11,524 bases of DNA from Desulfatitalea sp. (GTDB taxonomy: Bacteria; Desulfobacterota; Desulfobacteria; Desulfobacterales; Desulfosarcinaceae): contig JAGTVD010000129.1 of NCBI GenBank assembly GCA_018224505.1, positions 1 to 11,524 on the forward strand. Reading direction: 5' to 3'. Position numbers and translations under genes: made by a program. The notes below the pieces were generated by a model. The model saw only the letters and a list, made by a program, of their open reading frames with translations. It did no database searches and had not been told where the DNA came from. Position 1 is the first letter of the stretch, and each line of letters starts with the position of its first letter. Below are positions 1 to 7,741 of this stretch, in pieces.

Positions 1-2252
1 CCTATAGTGGCGGTGCACGTATCGCCTATTTCTCCATGGAGTTCGGCATCCACGAAAGTTTACCGCTGTTTGCGGGTGGATTGGGGGTGTTGGCCGGCGA
101 CCATCTCAAATCGGCTTCCCACATGGGGCTGCCCATGGTGGCGGTGGGCCTGCTCTACCGGCAAGGTTACTTCCGGCAACTGCTGGACCCCAACGGCTGG
201 CAGCAAGAGACCTATCCGGAAACCGATCTGTACACCCTGCCGCTGACACGGGTGAAAAACGGCAAAGCCGATTTGCGCATCTCGGCTCCCCATCCGGATG
301 GTGAGATGCTGGCCGATGTCTGGAAAATCATGATTGGCCGTGTGCCGCTGTTCTTGCTGGATACCAACGTTTTGGAAAACCCGCCCGCCATACGCGAAGT
401 TACCGCCCGCCTGTATAACAGCGAGCCCGGCGTGCGCCTGGCCCAAGAGGTGCTGCTGGGTATCGGCGGCATGCGGGCCTTGGAGGCCATGGGCATCGAA
501 TCAACCATTTGTCATATGAACGAAGGCCACAGCTCCTTTGCCAACGTGGAGCGTCTCGCCCAGGTGATGGAGCGCAACCGCCTGGACATTCCCACGGCCA
601 TGGAAGTGGTTGCCCGCACCTCGGTGTTCACGACCCACACCCCCGTGCCGGCCGGGCATGACGAGTTTCCCATCGACCAGGTGCGCCCCTATATCAAACC
701 CCTGGCCAGGCAACTGCGGGCGACGGAAGATGAGGTGCTGGCCTGGGGCTGCACCGGCAACAGCAAAACGCCTCACGGCCCTTTCTCCATGCTGATTCTG
801 GGACTGCGCTTTTCCCAGCATTGCAACGGTGTCAGTCGCCTGCACGGCAACGTGGCCCGTCGCATGTGGCGTCATGTGTGGCCGGAACACAATGACGACG
901 ATGTGCCCATCACGCATGTGACCAACGGCGTGCACATTTCCAGCTTCATCGCGCCGGAAATTGTTTTGTTGTTCGAACGCTACCTGGGCCCCGAGTGGCA
1001 CTACAGCAGCCGCAAATCGGAAAACATCGAGCGCATCGACGAAATTTACGACGAAGAGCTGTGGCGGTCGCACGAGATGAGCCGCACGCGGCTGATCAGC
1101 AAGGTGCGCGAACTGTTGGTCAAGCAGTATGCCCGGCGCAACGCGCCCATCGCCGTGGTCCGGGCGGCGGAAAATGCCCTCGATCCCGAGCGGTTGACCC
1201 TTGGGTTCGCGCGGCGCTTCGCTACCTACAAACGGGCCAACCTGATTTTGCGCGACCCCGAGCGCTTGAAGGCCATGCTCACCGACAAGCAGCGGCCGGT
1301 GCAGATCATCTTCGCCGGCAAGGCCCATCCCCAGGACAACGAAGGCAAGGACCTGATCCGCAATATCATCCAGTTCGCCCGCCATCACGATGTGCGCAAC
1401 CAGATTGTCTTTATCGAGGATTACGACATGGGCATCGCCCGCCACCTCGTCCAGGGGGTGGATGTCTGGCTCAACACCCCCCGCCGTCCGCTGGAGGCGT
1501 GCGGCACCTCGGGCATGAAAGCCGCCTTGAACGGGGCCTTGAACCTGAGTATCCTGGATGGCTGGTGGGATGAGGGATACACCCCCGAACGGGGTTGGAG
1601 CATCGGCAGCGGCGAGGAGTATCCGGACCCGGCCTACCAGGATGCGGTGGAGGCCCAAGCGCTGTACAATGTGTTGGAAAACGATGTGATTCCCTGTTTT
1701 TACAATCGAACTTCGGGCAACATGCCGGGGGATTGGCTATCTAAAATGAAAGCCTCCATGAAGATGGCCATGGCTCAATTCTGCAGCCACCGCATGGTCA
1801 ACGAATACCAACAGCGGTTCTATTTGCCAGGCGTCCAGCGCTATCGGGAGCTGCTGGCCGACAATGCCGTCGAAGCCCAGCGGCTGAGCGTACTGCACCA
1901 ACGGCTCAAGGAGCTGTGGCGGGACGTTCGCGTAGAGATGCCCGAGCGGGATCACGAAGGACCCTTTCAGGTGGAAGACAGCTTCACCGTCAGTGCCATT
2001 GTGCATCTGGGAGATTTGAAACCGGAAGAGGTGGATGTGGAGCTTTATTACGGCCGCATGCAGCGCACCAACGAGCTGGAAAAGGGGTTCACCCAGGAGA
2101 TGGAGGTGGTGCAGGAGCGGGGCAACGGCACCTATCAATACCGCTGCACCGTGCGCTGCAAGGATTCGGGGCGTTTTGGGTTCACCGTTCGCGTCGTGCC
2201 AAGAGCCGATGACTGGATCCTGTATTCACCAGGGTTGCTCACATGGGCATAG
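1..2252 (+). CDS. glgP: Alpha-glucan (glycogen/maltodextrin) phosphorylase, 5'-truncated by window edge
   Basis: This enzyme uses phosphate to release glucose-1-phosphate from the non-reducing ends of alpha-1,4-glucans in the cytosol (GT35, pyridoxal-phosphate dependent). The frame is open from base 3, so the first in-frame ATG at 36 is internal: it lies in the conserved stretch IAYFSMEFGIHESLP, which in this family follows an N-terminal domain of roughly 100 residues. About 749 residues are visible. Counting from the Met at 36, the visible motifs are NEGHSSF, HTPVPAGHDEF (about 201-211), THVTNGVH, RFATYKRAN and the cofactor site EACGTSGMKAALNG, in which Lys495 should carry PLP. A beta-rich tail of about 100 residues (from about 645) is usual for the non-animal short-type phosphorylases (the TIGR02094-like group). 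The gene ends in TAG, 17 nt before glgA, so it is probably co-transcribed with glgA and glgB. No frameshift is seen. The family is certain; preference for glycogen over maltodextrin cannot be read from the sequence. Confidence 0.96.
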   Translation, partial: YSGGARIAYFSMEFGIHESLPLFAGGLGVLAGDHLKSASHMGLPMVAVGLLYRQGYFRQLLDPNGWQQETYPETDLYTLPLTRVKNGKADLRISAPHPDGEMLADVWKIMIGRVPLFLLDTNVLENPPAIREVTARLYNSEPGVRLAQEVLLGIGGMRALEAMGIESTICHMNEGHSSFANVERLAQVMERNRLDIPTAMEVVARTSVFTTHTPVPAGHDEFPIDQVRPYIKPLARQLRATEDEVLAWGCTGNSKTPHGPFSMLILGLRFSQHCNGVSRLHGNVARRMWRHVWPEHNDDDVPITHVTNGVHISSFIAPEIVLLFERYLGPEWHYSSRKSENIERIDEIYDEELWRSHEMSRTRLISKVRELLVKQYARRNAPIAVVRAAENALDPERLTLGFARRFATYKRANLILRDPERLKAMLTDKQRPVQIIFAGKAHPQDNEGKDLIRNIIQFARHHDVRNQIVFIEDYDMGIARHLVQGVDVWLNTPRRPLEACGTSGMKAALNGALNLSILDGWWDEGYTPERGWSIGSGEEYPDPAYQDAVEAQALYNVLENDVIPCFYNRTSGNMPGDWLSKMKASMKMAMAQFCSHRMVNEYQQRFYLPGVQRYRELLADNAVEAQRLSVLHQRLKELWRDVRVEMPERDHEGPFQVEDSFTVSAIVHLGDLKPEEVDVELYYGRMQRTNELEKGFTQEMEVVQERGNGTYQYRCTVRCKDSGRFGFTVRVVPRADDWILYSPGLLTWA

Positions 2253-2257
2253 GAAGG
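2251..2257 (+). promoter_or_regulatory. Ribosome binding site of glgA
   Basis: AGGAAGG overlaps the last two bases of the glgP stop codon and lies 12 nt before the glgA ATG at 2270. The spacing is slightly long, but this is the only purine-rich site in the gap, and no closer in-frame start competes. The overlap suggests that glgA translation is favoured by ribosomes finishing glgP. Confidence 0.6.
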
Positions 2258-2269
2258 TAAAATAGAAAC

Positions 2270-3781
2270 ATGCAAATCAAACGGCGCAAACCCCGGGTTC
2301 TGATCATTACACCGGAAGTGACTTACCTGCCCGACCGCATGGGTAATCTGGCCCACTTTTTGACCGCTAAAGCCGGCGGGTTGGCCGATGTGTCCGCCGC
2401 CCTGGTCAGCGCCCTGTTCAACCAGGGCGCCGACGTGCACGTGGCGCTGCCGGACTACCGCTCCATCTTCGAAGATCGGCTGGCGCCGTTTTTGCGCAAA
2501 GAGCGGCGCCTGCTGCGCCGGGTGATGCCCAATGACCGGGTGCATCTGGCCCAGGACCGTGCTTTTTTCTATCTGAACCGGGTCTATTCCAATTATGGCA
2601 GCGAAAACATCCAGATTGCCCTGGCGTTTCAGCGCGAAGTGATCAACAACATCGTCCCCCGCGTGCGCCCGGACCTGATTCACTGCAACGACTGGATGAC
2701 CGGCCTGATTCCGGCCATGGCGCGCGAACTGCACATTCCCTGCCTGTTCACCATTCATAACATCCACACGGTCAAGACCACGTTGGCGACCATCGAGGAT
2801 CGCGGCATCGATGCCGCTTACTTCTGGGACCACTTGTACTACACCCAATTTGCCGAAGAGTACGAAACGGCGCGGGAACACATTCCGGTGGATTTTCTGG
2901 TCAGCGGGGTGTTCGGCGCCCACTTTGTAAACACCGTCAGCCAGCACTTCCTGGATGAAATCGTCCAGGGGCGCCACGCGTTCATCGAGTCCCACCTGCG
3001 CCAGGAGTTGATCAACAAGGTGGCGGCCGAATGTGCCGCCGGTATTCTCAATGCGCCGGACCCGGGATTCAACCCGGCAAACGACGATCTGCTGGCAGTC
3101 ACCTATGGACCCGACGACCATGGGCCGGCCAAGCGCCAAAACAAGCGGGAGTTGCAGCGGCTGCTGGGGCTGACCGAGGATGAGCGGGCTCCCATTTTCT
3201 TTTGGCCCTCGCGCCTGGACCCGGCCCAAAAGGGGTGTCAGCTGCTGGCCGACATTTTCTACGCCGTCATATCCAAATACTGGGATCAAAATTTGCAAAT
3301 GGTGTTCGTGGCCGACGGCCCTTACCAGTCGATCTTCCGCAACATCGTCAACCAACATCAGTTTCAACAGCGCGCAGCGGTGTGCGATTTCAGCGAGCGG
3401 TTGGAGCACCTGTCTTATGGCGCGGCCGATTTTGTGTTAATGCCATCGCTTTTCGAGCCCTGCGGACTGCCCCAGATGATCGGTCAGATCTACGGTGTGT
3501 TGCCGGTGGCCCACGACACCGGCGGTATTCACGACACCGTCACTCCCATGGACATCGCCGGCGATCGCGGCAGTGGATTTCTTTTCGAAGTATACGACAG
3601 CATGGGTCTGCGATGGGCCATCGATTGCGCCATGGATTTCTACCAGCTTCCCGGGCAGCAGCGGGCGCGCCATGTGAGTCGTATCATGCGTCAGGCGACT
3701 GAAACCTTTACCCACGCAGTCAATGCCCGACAGTATATTGAACTGTATGAAAAAATGTTGGACAAGCCACTAATCGTTTGA
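2270..3781 (+). CDS. glgA: Glycogen synthase, GT5 family (divergent)
   Basis: The predicted 503-residue enzyme transfers glucose from a nucleotide sugar (ADP-glucose in most bacterial GT5 enzymes) to growing alpha-1,4-glucan chains. The two-lobed GT-B layout is visible. The N-terminal lobe has the K-x-G-G-L motif (KAGGLADV, Lys34), CNDWMTGLIPA and FTIHNIH. The C-terminal lobe has SRLDPAQKG (Arg315 and Lys321, matching the catalytic Arg/Lys pair), the acidic motif LFEPCGLPQ (Glu396) and HDTGGIHDTV. Several features depart from E. coli-type GlgA. About 12 extra residues lie between the first strand (ITPE) and KAGGL. The usual HNLAYQG is replaced by HNIHTVK, the usual NGVD/NGID by NAPD, and one extra residue sits in the SRL-QKG loop. 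The catalytic residues are kept, so the enzyme is probably active. It lies 17 nt after glgP, and its TGA sits at the glgB start. Substrate choice (ADP- or UDP-glucose) is not decided by the sequence. Confidence 0.9.
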   Translation: MQIKRRKPRVLIITPEVTYLPDRMGNLAHFLTAKAGGLADVSAALVSALFNQGADVHVALPDYRSIFEDRLAPFLRKERRLLRRVMPNDRVHLAQDRAFFYLNRVYSNYGSENIQIALAFQREVINNIVPRVRPDLIHCNDWMTGLIPAMARELHIPCLFTIHNIHTVKTTLATIEDRGIDAAYFWDHLYYTQFAEEYETAREHIPVDFLVSGVFGAHFVNTVSQHFLDEIVQGRHAFIESHLRQELINKVAAECAAGILNAPDPGFNPANDDLLAVTYGPDDHGPAKRQNKRELQRLLGLTEDERAPIFFWPSRLDPAQKGCQLLADIFYAVISKYWDQNLQMVFVADGPYQSIFRNIVNQHQFQQRAAVCDFSERLEHLSYGAADFVLMPSLFEPCGLPQMIGQIYGVLPVAHDTGGIHDTVTPMDIAGDRGSGFLFEVYDSMGLRWAIDCAMDFYQLPGQQRARHVSRIMRQATETFTHAVNARQYIELYEKMLDKPLIV

Positions 3782-3786
3782 AGACC

Positions 3787-5823
3787 ATGAATTCTACCAC
3801 GGAAAATCGGCGCCTGGAGCGCTTTCTCTCATCGGACCCTTACCTGTCCGCCCATCGCGAAGCGATCGCACGGCGCATCGTACGGGTTGCCCAAACCAGT
3901 CGGCAGATGACCGCCGAGCATGGTACTTTGGCCGATTTCGCTGCCGGCCATGAGTACTATGGCCTCCATTTCCGTGAAGAAGGGGGCTGGGTACTGCGCG
4001 AATGGGCGCCCAATGCCACAGCCGTGCACCTGGTGGGCGAATTGAGCAACTGGGAAGTGCGGGAGGATCTGGCCTTCGAGCGCATAGACGCCCATGGCGT
4101 CTGGCAATTGCAGGTCCCGGCCGAGCGGTTGCGCCACGGGGATCTGTACCGGCTGCACCTGCAATGGCCCGGCGGCGGCGGCGACCGTATTCCCGCCTGG
4201 ACACGGCGCGTGGTGCAGGACCCCCACTCCCTGATTTTCAATGCCCAGGTGTGGCGTCCGGATCGCCCCTATCGCTGGCAGGTGGACCCTTTCCAATCCG
4301 CCGCGGGGGCACCGTTGATCTACGAGGTCCATGTGGGGTTGGCCCAGGAAGAGGGTCGGGTGGGCACCTACACGGAGTTTGCGGCCAACGTGCTGCCCCG
4401 GGTCGTCGCCGCGGGCTACAACACACTGCAGATCATGGCCATCCCGGAACACCCTTACTACGGCAGCTTTGGCTACCATGTGACCAACTTCTTCGCTGCC
4501 TCCTCGCGTTTCGGAACTCCCGAGGAACTCAAGGCCCTCATCGATGCGGCCCACGCCGCCGGCCTGCGGGTGCTCATCGATCTGGTGCACTCCCATGCGG
4601 CCAACAACGAAGTGGAGGGCATCAGCCGCTTTGACGGCAGCGATTATCAGTTTTTCCATGCCGGCGATCGCGGTCGCCACGTGGCCTGGGATTCACGGCT
4701 GTTTGACTATGGCAAGCCGGAAGTGCTCCACTTCCTGCTCTCCAACTGCCGTTACTGGCTGGATGAATTCCGGGTGGACGGGTTTCGTTTCGACGGCATC
4801 ACCAGCATGCTCTATCTGGACCATGGCCTGGAAAAGGCTTTTACCGGTTACGACGACTATTTCAACGCCAACGTGGACGAAGATGCCCTGTGCTACCTGG
4901 CCCTGGCCAACCAGGTGATTCACCAATTGCGTCCCGATGCCATCACCATCGCGGAGGATGTGAGCGGCATGCCCGGTCTGGCCAGACCCTGGGATGACGG
5001 CGGGATCGGCTTCGATTACCGTTTCGCCATGGGGGTGCCGGACAACTGGATCCGGCTGGTCAAGGACACCCCCGACGAACATTGGTCCATGGGCGGCCTG
5101 TGGTTCGAACTGAACAACCGCCGTTATGACGAGCGCACCATCTCCTACACCGAATCCCACGACCAGGCGCTGGTGGGCGACCAAACTCTGATTTTTCGCC
5201 TCATCGGCGCGCCCATCTATCATCATATGCACCAGGATGATCCCCACCTGGCCGTCGATCGGGGCGTTGCCCTGCACAAGATGATCCGGCTGGTCACACT
5301 GGCCACGGCCGGCCACGGGTACCTCAATTTCATCGGCAATGAATTCGGTCATCCCGAGTGGATCGACTTTCCCCGCCCGGGCAACGACTGGTCCTACCAT
5401 TTTGCCCGTCGGCAGTGGCACTTGGTGGACGCGCCCGATCTCAGGTACCGGCAGTTGGATCGGTTCGACAAGGCGATGATCGCCCTGGCCGGACAGTGGC
5501 GTGTGCTGGAAGCATCGCCAGCCCGGCAACTGTGGGAACACAACGACGACAAGCTACTGATTTTCGAGCGCGCCGGGCTGATCTGGGCGTTTAATTTTCA
5601 TCCCACCCAATCGTTCACCGATTACCCCTTTCCGGCGGCACCGGGTCGCTACCGGATCGTGCTCGATTCGGACGCGGGCGTTTTTGGCGGCCATCGGCGG
5701 GTGGACCCGGATTTGGTCCATGTCACCCTCGCCGCCACAAGCGACCATCAACCGGCCCATCGTTTGAGTCTCTACCTGCCCAACCGTACTGCTCTGGTTC
5801 TCGCGCCCACAGGAAACCCATGA
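3787..5823 (+). CDS. glgB: 1,4-alpha-glucan branching enzyme, eukaryote-like GH13 (GH13_8 type)
   Basis: This cytosolic enzyme cuts an alpha-1,4 chain and rejoins it through an alpha-1,6 link, branching the polymer made by GlgA. From the ATG at 3787 it has 678 residues. An N-terminal carbohydrate-binding CBM48-like domain (about 55-155, including WAPNATAVHLVGELSNW) precedes the GH13 barrel and a C-terminal beta domain (about 580-678). The catalytic residues are Asp336 (GFRFDGITSM), Glu390 (IAEDVSGMPG) and Asp459 (YTESHDQ). Phrases such as EHPYYGSFGYHVTNFFA, GNEFGHPEWIDFPR and RRQWHLVD closely match human and plant branching enzymes as I recall them, rather than E. coli GlgB. The start is uncertain: a TTG at 3778 overlaps the glgA stop (TTGA) and would add MKT; neither start has a strong ribosome site, so translational coupling to glgA is likely. 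The function is secure. Confidence 0.96.
   Translation: MNSTTENRRLERFLSSDPYLSAHREAIARRIVRVAQTSRQMTAEHGTLADFAAGHEYYGLHFREEGGWVLREWAPNATAVHLVGELSNWEVREDLAFERIDAHGVWQLQVPAERLRHGDLYRLHLQWPGGGGDRIPAWTRRVVQDPHSLIFNAQVWRPDRPYRWQVDPFQSAAGAPLIYEVHVGLAQEEGRVGTYTEFAANVLPRVVAAGYNTLQIMAIPEHPYYGSFGYHVTNFFAASSRFGTPEELKALIDAAHAAGLRVLIDLVHSHAANNEVEGISRFDGSDYQFFHAGDRGRHVAWDSRLFDYGKPEVLHFLLSNCRYWLDEFRVDGFRFDGITSMLYLDHGLEKAFTGYDDYFNANVDEDALCYLALANQVIHQLRPDAITIAEDVSGMPGLARPWDDGGIGFDYRFAMGVPDNWIRLVKDTPDEHWSMGGLWFELNNRRYDERTISYTESHDQALVGDQTLIFRLIGAPIYHHMHQDDPHLAVDRGVALHKMIRLVTLATAGHGYLNFIGNEFGHPEWIDFPRPGNDWSYHFARRQWHLVDAPDLRYRQLDRFDKAMIALAGQWRVLEASPARQLWEHNDDKLLIFERAGLIWAFNFHPTQSFTDYPFPAAPGRYRIVLDSDAGVFGGHRRVDPDLVHVTLAATSDHQPAHRLSLYLPNRTALVLAPTGNP
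5811..5823 (+). promoter_or_regulatory. Ribosome binding site and ATGA stop-start overlap, glgB to ABC-F gene
   Basis: AGGA at 5811-5814, inside the last codons of glgB, lies 5 nt before the ATG at 5820. That ATG overlaps the glgB stop TGA (5821-5823) in an ATGA junction. This is the normal arrangement for translational coupling and fixes the start of the ABC-F gene. Confidence 0.7.
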
Positions 5824-7679
5824 TCGCCGTCGACAATCTGACCAAAAGCTACGGCAGCCAAGTCCTCTTCGATGCTGTCAGCTTCAAGATCAACGCGCGG
5901 GAGCGGGTGGGGCTGGTGGGCCGTAATGGCCACGGGAAAACCACCCTGTTCCGGATCCTGGTGGGCGAGGAGGAGTATGACGGCGGCAGTGTCGTGCTGC
6001 CCAAGGGATACCGCATCGGCTACGTCCAGCAGCAACTGGCCTTTTCCCGTCCCACCGTGCTGGAAGAAGGCATGCAGGGGCTGCCGGCATCCAAAAGAGA
6101 TCACTCCTGGGAGGTGGAGAAGATCCTGGCGGGGCTGGGTTTCAGCAATGCCGACATGCAGCGCCCCCCGGGCGATTTTTCCGGCGGCTTTCAAGTGCGG
6201 CTCAACCTGGCCAAGGTGCTGGTGTCCGAACCGGATCTCCTGCTGCTGGATGAGCCCACCAACTACCTGGACATCACCTCCATCCGCTGGATCGTTCGAT
6301 TCCTGGTGGCATGGCCCGGGGAACTGATGCTCATCACCCATGACCGCAGCTTCATGGACCGCGTGGTGACCCACACCATGGGCATCTACCGTTGCAAAGT
6401 TCGCAAGATGACCGGGGACACCTTGAAGTTCTATACCCAAATCGCCCAGGATGAAGAGATCTACGAGAAGACGCGCATCAACGAAGAACGACGCGTTAAG
6501 GAGATCGAACAGTTCATCACCCGCTTTCGCGCCAAAGCGCGCCTGGGTGGGCTCGTACAGTCCAGAGTGAAAACCCTGGAGAAACTGGAGAAGAAAGACA
6601 AACTGCACAAACTGCGCGAACTGGCTTTCAGCTTTCGCGACCGGCCTTTCCGGGGCAAGCAGATGCTCGGTGTGCGGGATCTGACCTTTGCCCATCCCGG
6701 TCATGCCCCTCTGTTTGCTGGGCTCGATTTTACGGTGAACGCGGGTGACCGGTTGTGCGTTATCGGGCCCAACGGCCAGGGAAAAACCACCCTGCTGCAA
6801 TTGCTCGCCGGCCATCTCAAGCCGAAGGCGGGCGCCATTGCCTACCACCCCGGTGTGGTCACCGGCTTTTACGAGCAAACCAACATTCAGAGTCTCAACG
6901 ACCACCACACCGTGGAGGAAGCGATCCAGTGCTGCCATCCTGATGTGGATCGCCAGCAGGCCCGCAACATCTGCGGTGCGATGCTGTTCGAGGGGGATAC
7001 CGCTCTGAAAAAAGTTGCCGTCCTTTCCGGTGGTGAAAAGGCACGCGTGATGCTGGGCCGCCTGCTGGCCACCCCGCTGAACCTGCTGCTGCTTGACGAG
7101 CCCAGCAACCACCTGGATCTGGAGTCATGCGACGCGATGTTGGACGCCATCGACCAGTTCGACGGCGCGGTGATCATGGTGACCCACAACGAACTGTTCC
7201 TGCACAGCCTGGCCCGGCGGCTGGTGGTGTTCCACCAGAACCAGGCGACCTTGTTCGAAGGCACCTACCAGGAGTTTCTGGACAAGGGCGGATGGGGGGA
7301 TGACAACAGCGGGCCCACGCACACCGCTGCGCCCATCGTGGCCAAGGCAGCCGCCGCGCCGGCGTTGTCCAAGAAAGATCTGCGGCGCCAGCGCTCGGCC
7401 ATTATCAGCGAGCATGCCAAACAGAGTAAACCCGCGGAAACCGCCATAACCGATCTGGAAAGGGGCATTGAGGCCGACGAAGCACAACTGGCCGCCCTCA
7501 ACACCGACATGATCGCCGCCTCCCAATCCAAATCCGGCGATCGCATCGCCCAGCTCTCCCAATCCATCCATCAATGCCAGCAGCGCATCGACGCCCGTTT
7601 CGCGGAGCTTGAAGAGTGGTACCAAAGAAAAGAGTCGTTGGATCAGGCACTGGCGGAGAAGCTGGGGGAGTTGGAATAA
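5820..7679 (+). CDS. ABC-F family ATPase (YheS/Uup-like, no membrane domain)
   Basis: The 619-residue protein has two ABC ATPase domains in tandem and no membrane segment, the layout of ABC-F proteins, which act on ribosomes or in translation quality control rather than transport. Domain 1 has Walker A GRNGHGKTT (34-42), signature FSGGFQ (120-125) and Walker B LLLLDEPTNYLD with catalytic Glu145, followed by ITHD (His174). A charged helical linker (about 205-275) includes the ABC-F-like stretch FITRFRAKAR and QSRVKTLEKLEK. Domain 2 has Walker A GPNGQGKTT (316-324), signature LSGGEK (402-407) and Walker B with Glu427. A charged, coiled-coil-prone tail (about 515-619, with KDLRRQR) resembles the tails of YheS and Uup. 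Signature 1 has FQ where the E. coli homologues usually have WR; all ATPase residues are intact. The target is not predictable; antibiotic resistance is possible for the family but nothing here points to it. Confidence 0.93.
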   Translation: MIAVDNLTKSYGSQVLFDAVSFKINARERVGLVGRNGHGKTTLFRILVGEEEYDGGSVVLPKGYRIGYVQQQLAFSRPTVLEEGMQGLPASKRDHSWEVEKILAGLGFSNADMQRPPGDFSGGFQVRLNLAKVLVSEPDLLLLDEPTNYLDITSIRWIVRFLVAWPGELMLITHDRSFMDRVVTHTMGIYRCKVRKMTGDTLKFYTQIAQDEEIYEKTRINEERRVKEIEQFITRFRAKARLGGLVQSRVKTLEKLEKKDKLHKLRELAFSFRDRPFRGKQMLGVRDLTFAHPGHAPLFAGLDFTVNAGDRLCVIGPNGQGKTTLLQLLAGHLKPKAGAIAYHPGVVTGFYEQTNIQSLNDHHTVEEAIQCCHPDVDRQQARNICGAMLFEGDTALKKVAVLSGGEKARVMLGRLLATPLNLLLLDEPSNHLDLESCDAMLDAIDQFDGAVIMVTHNELFLHSLARRLVVFHQNQATLFEGTYQEFLDKGGWGDDNSGPTHTAAPIVAKAAAAPALSKKDLRRQRSAIISEHAKQSKPAETAITDLERGIEADEAQLAALNTDMIAASQSKSGDRIAQLSQSIHQCQQRIDARFAELEEWYQRKESLDQALAEKLGELE

Positions 7680-7708
7680 AAGATGGTTTTAAGGAAGGTA
7701 TTCTGATC

Positions 7709-7740
7709 AACTAACCGACCAACTGACCAACCGTACAACC
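7709..7740. repeat. Four imperfect copies of an 8-bp unit
   Basis: The gap between the operon end (7679) and the convergent gene (stop at 7742) holds AACTAACC, GACCAACT, GACCAACC and GTACAACC back to back. The shared pattern is roughly GACCAACC and the strand is C/A-rich. It sits directly beside the stop codon of the - strand gene. I see no stem-loop followed by a T-run in the 62-nt gap, so no intrinsic terminator is supported on either strand. Confidence 0.6.
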
Positions 7741-7741
7741 C

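Noticed and set aside
501..1658. A 385-codon - strand frame inside glgP
   Set aside because: It is the complement of conserved phosphorylase sequence, with no family resemblance and no separate ribosome site.
36..2252. Treating the ATG at 36 as the glgP start
   Set aside because: The frame is open upstream, and the residues before it (YSGGARIAYFS) are conserved family sequence, so the real start is outside the window.
2135..3409. A 424-codon open frame on the - strand across the end of glgP and most of glgA
   Set aside because: It lies opposite two clearly conserved genes, its protein has no recognisable motif, and such antisense frames are expected in GC-rich DNA with few stop codons.
5772..7112. 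A 446-codon - strand frame inside the ABC-F gene
   Set aside because: It mirrors the Walker and signature motifs of the real gene; its composition is that of a shadow frame.
5820..7679. ABC-F gene as an antibiotic resistance factor or a sugar transporter ATPase
   Set aside because: Two fused ATPase domains without membrane partners rule out an ordinary importer, and the YheS/Uup-like tail gives no support for a resistance role.
7680..7741. Bidirectional intrinsic terminator between convergent genes
   Set aside because: No GC-rich stem followed by a T-run is found on either strand; only the octamer repeats are present.
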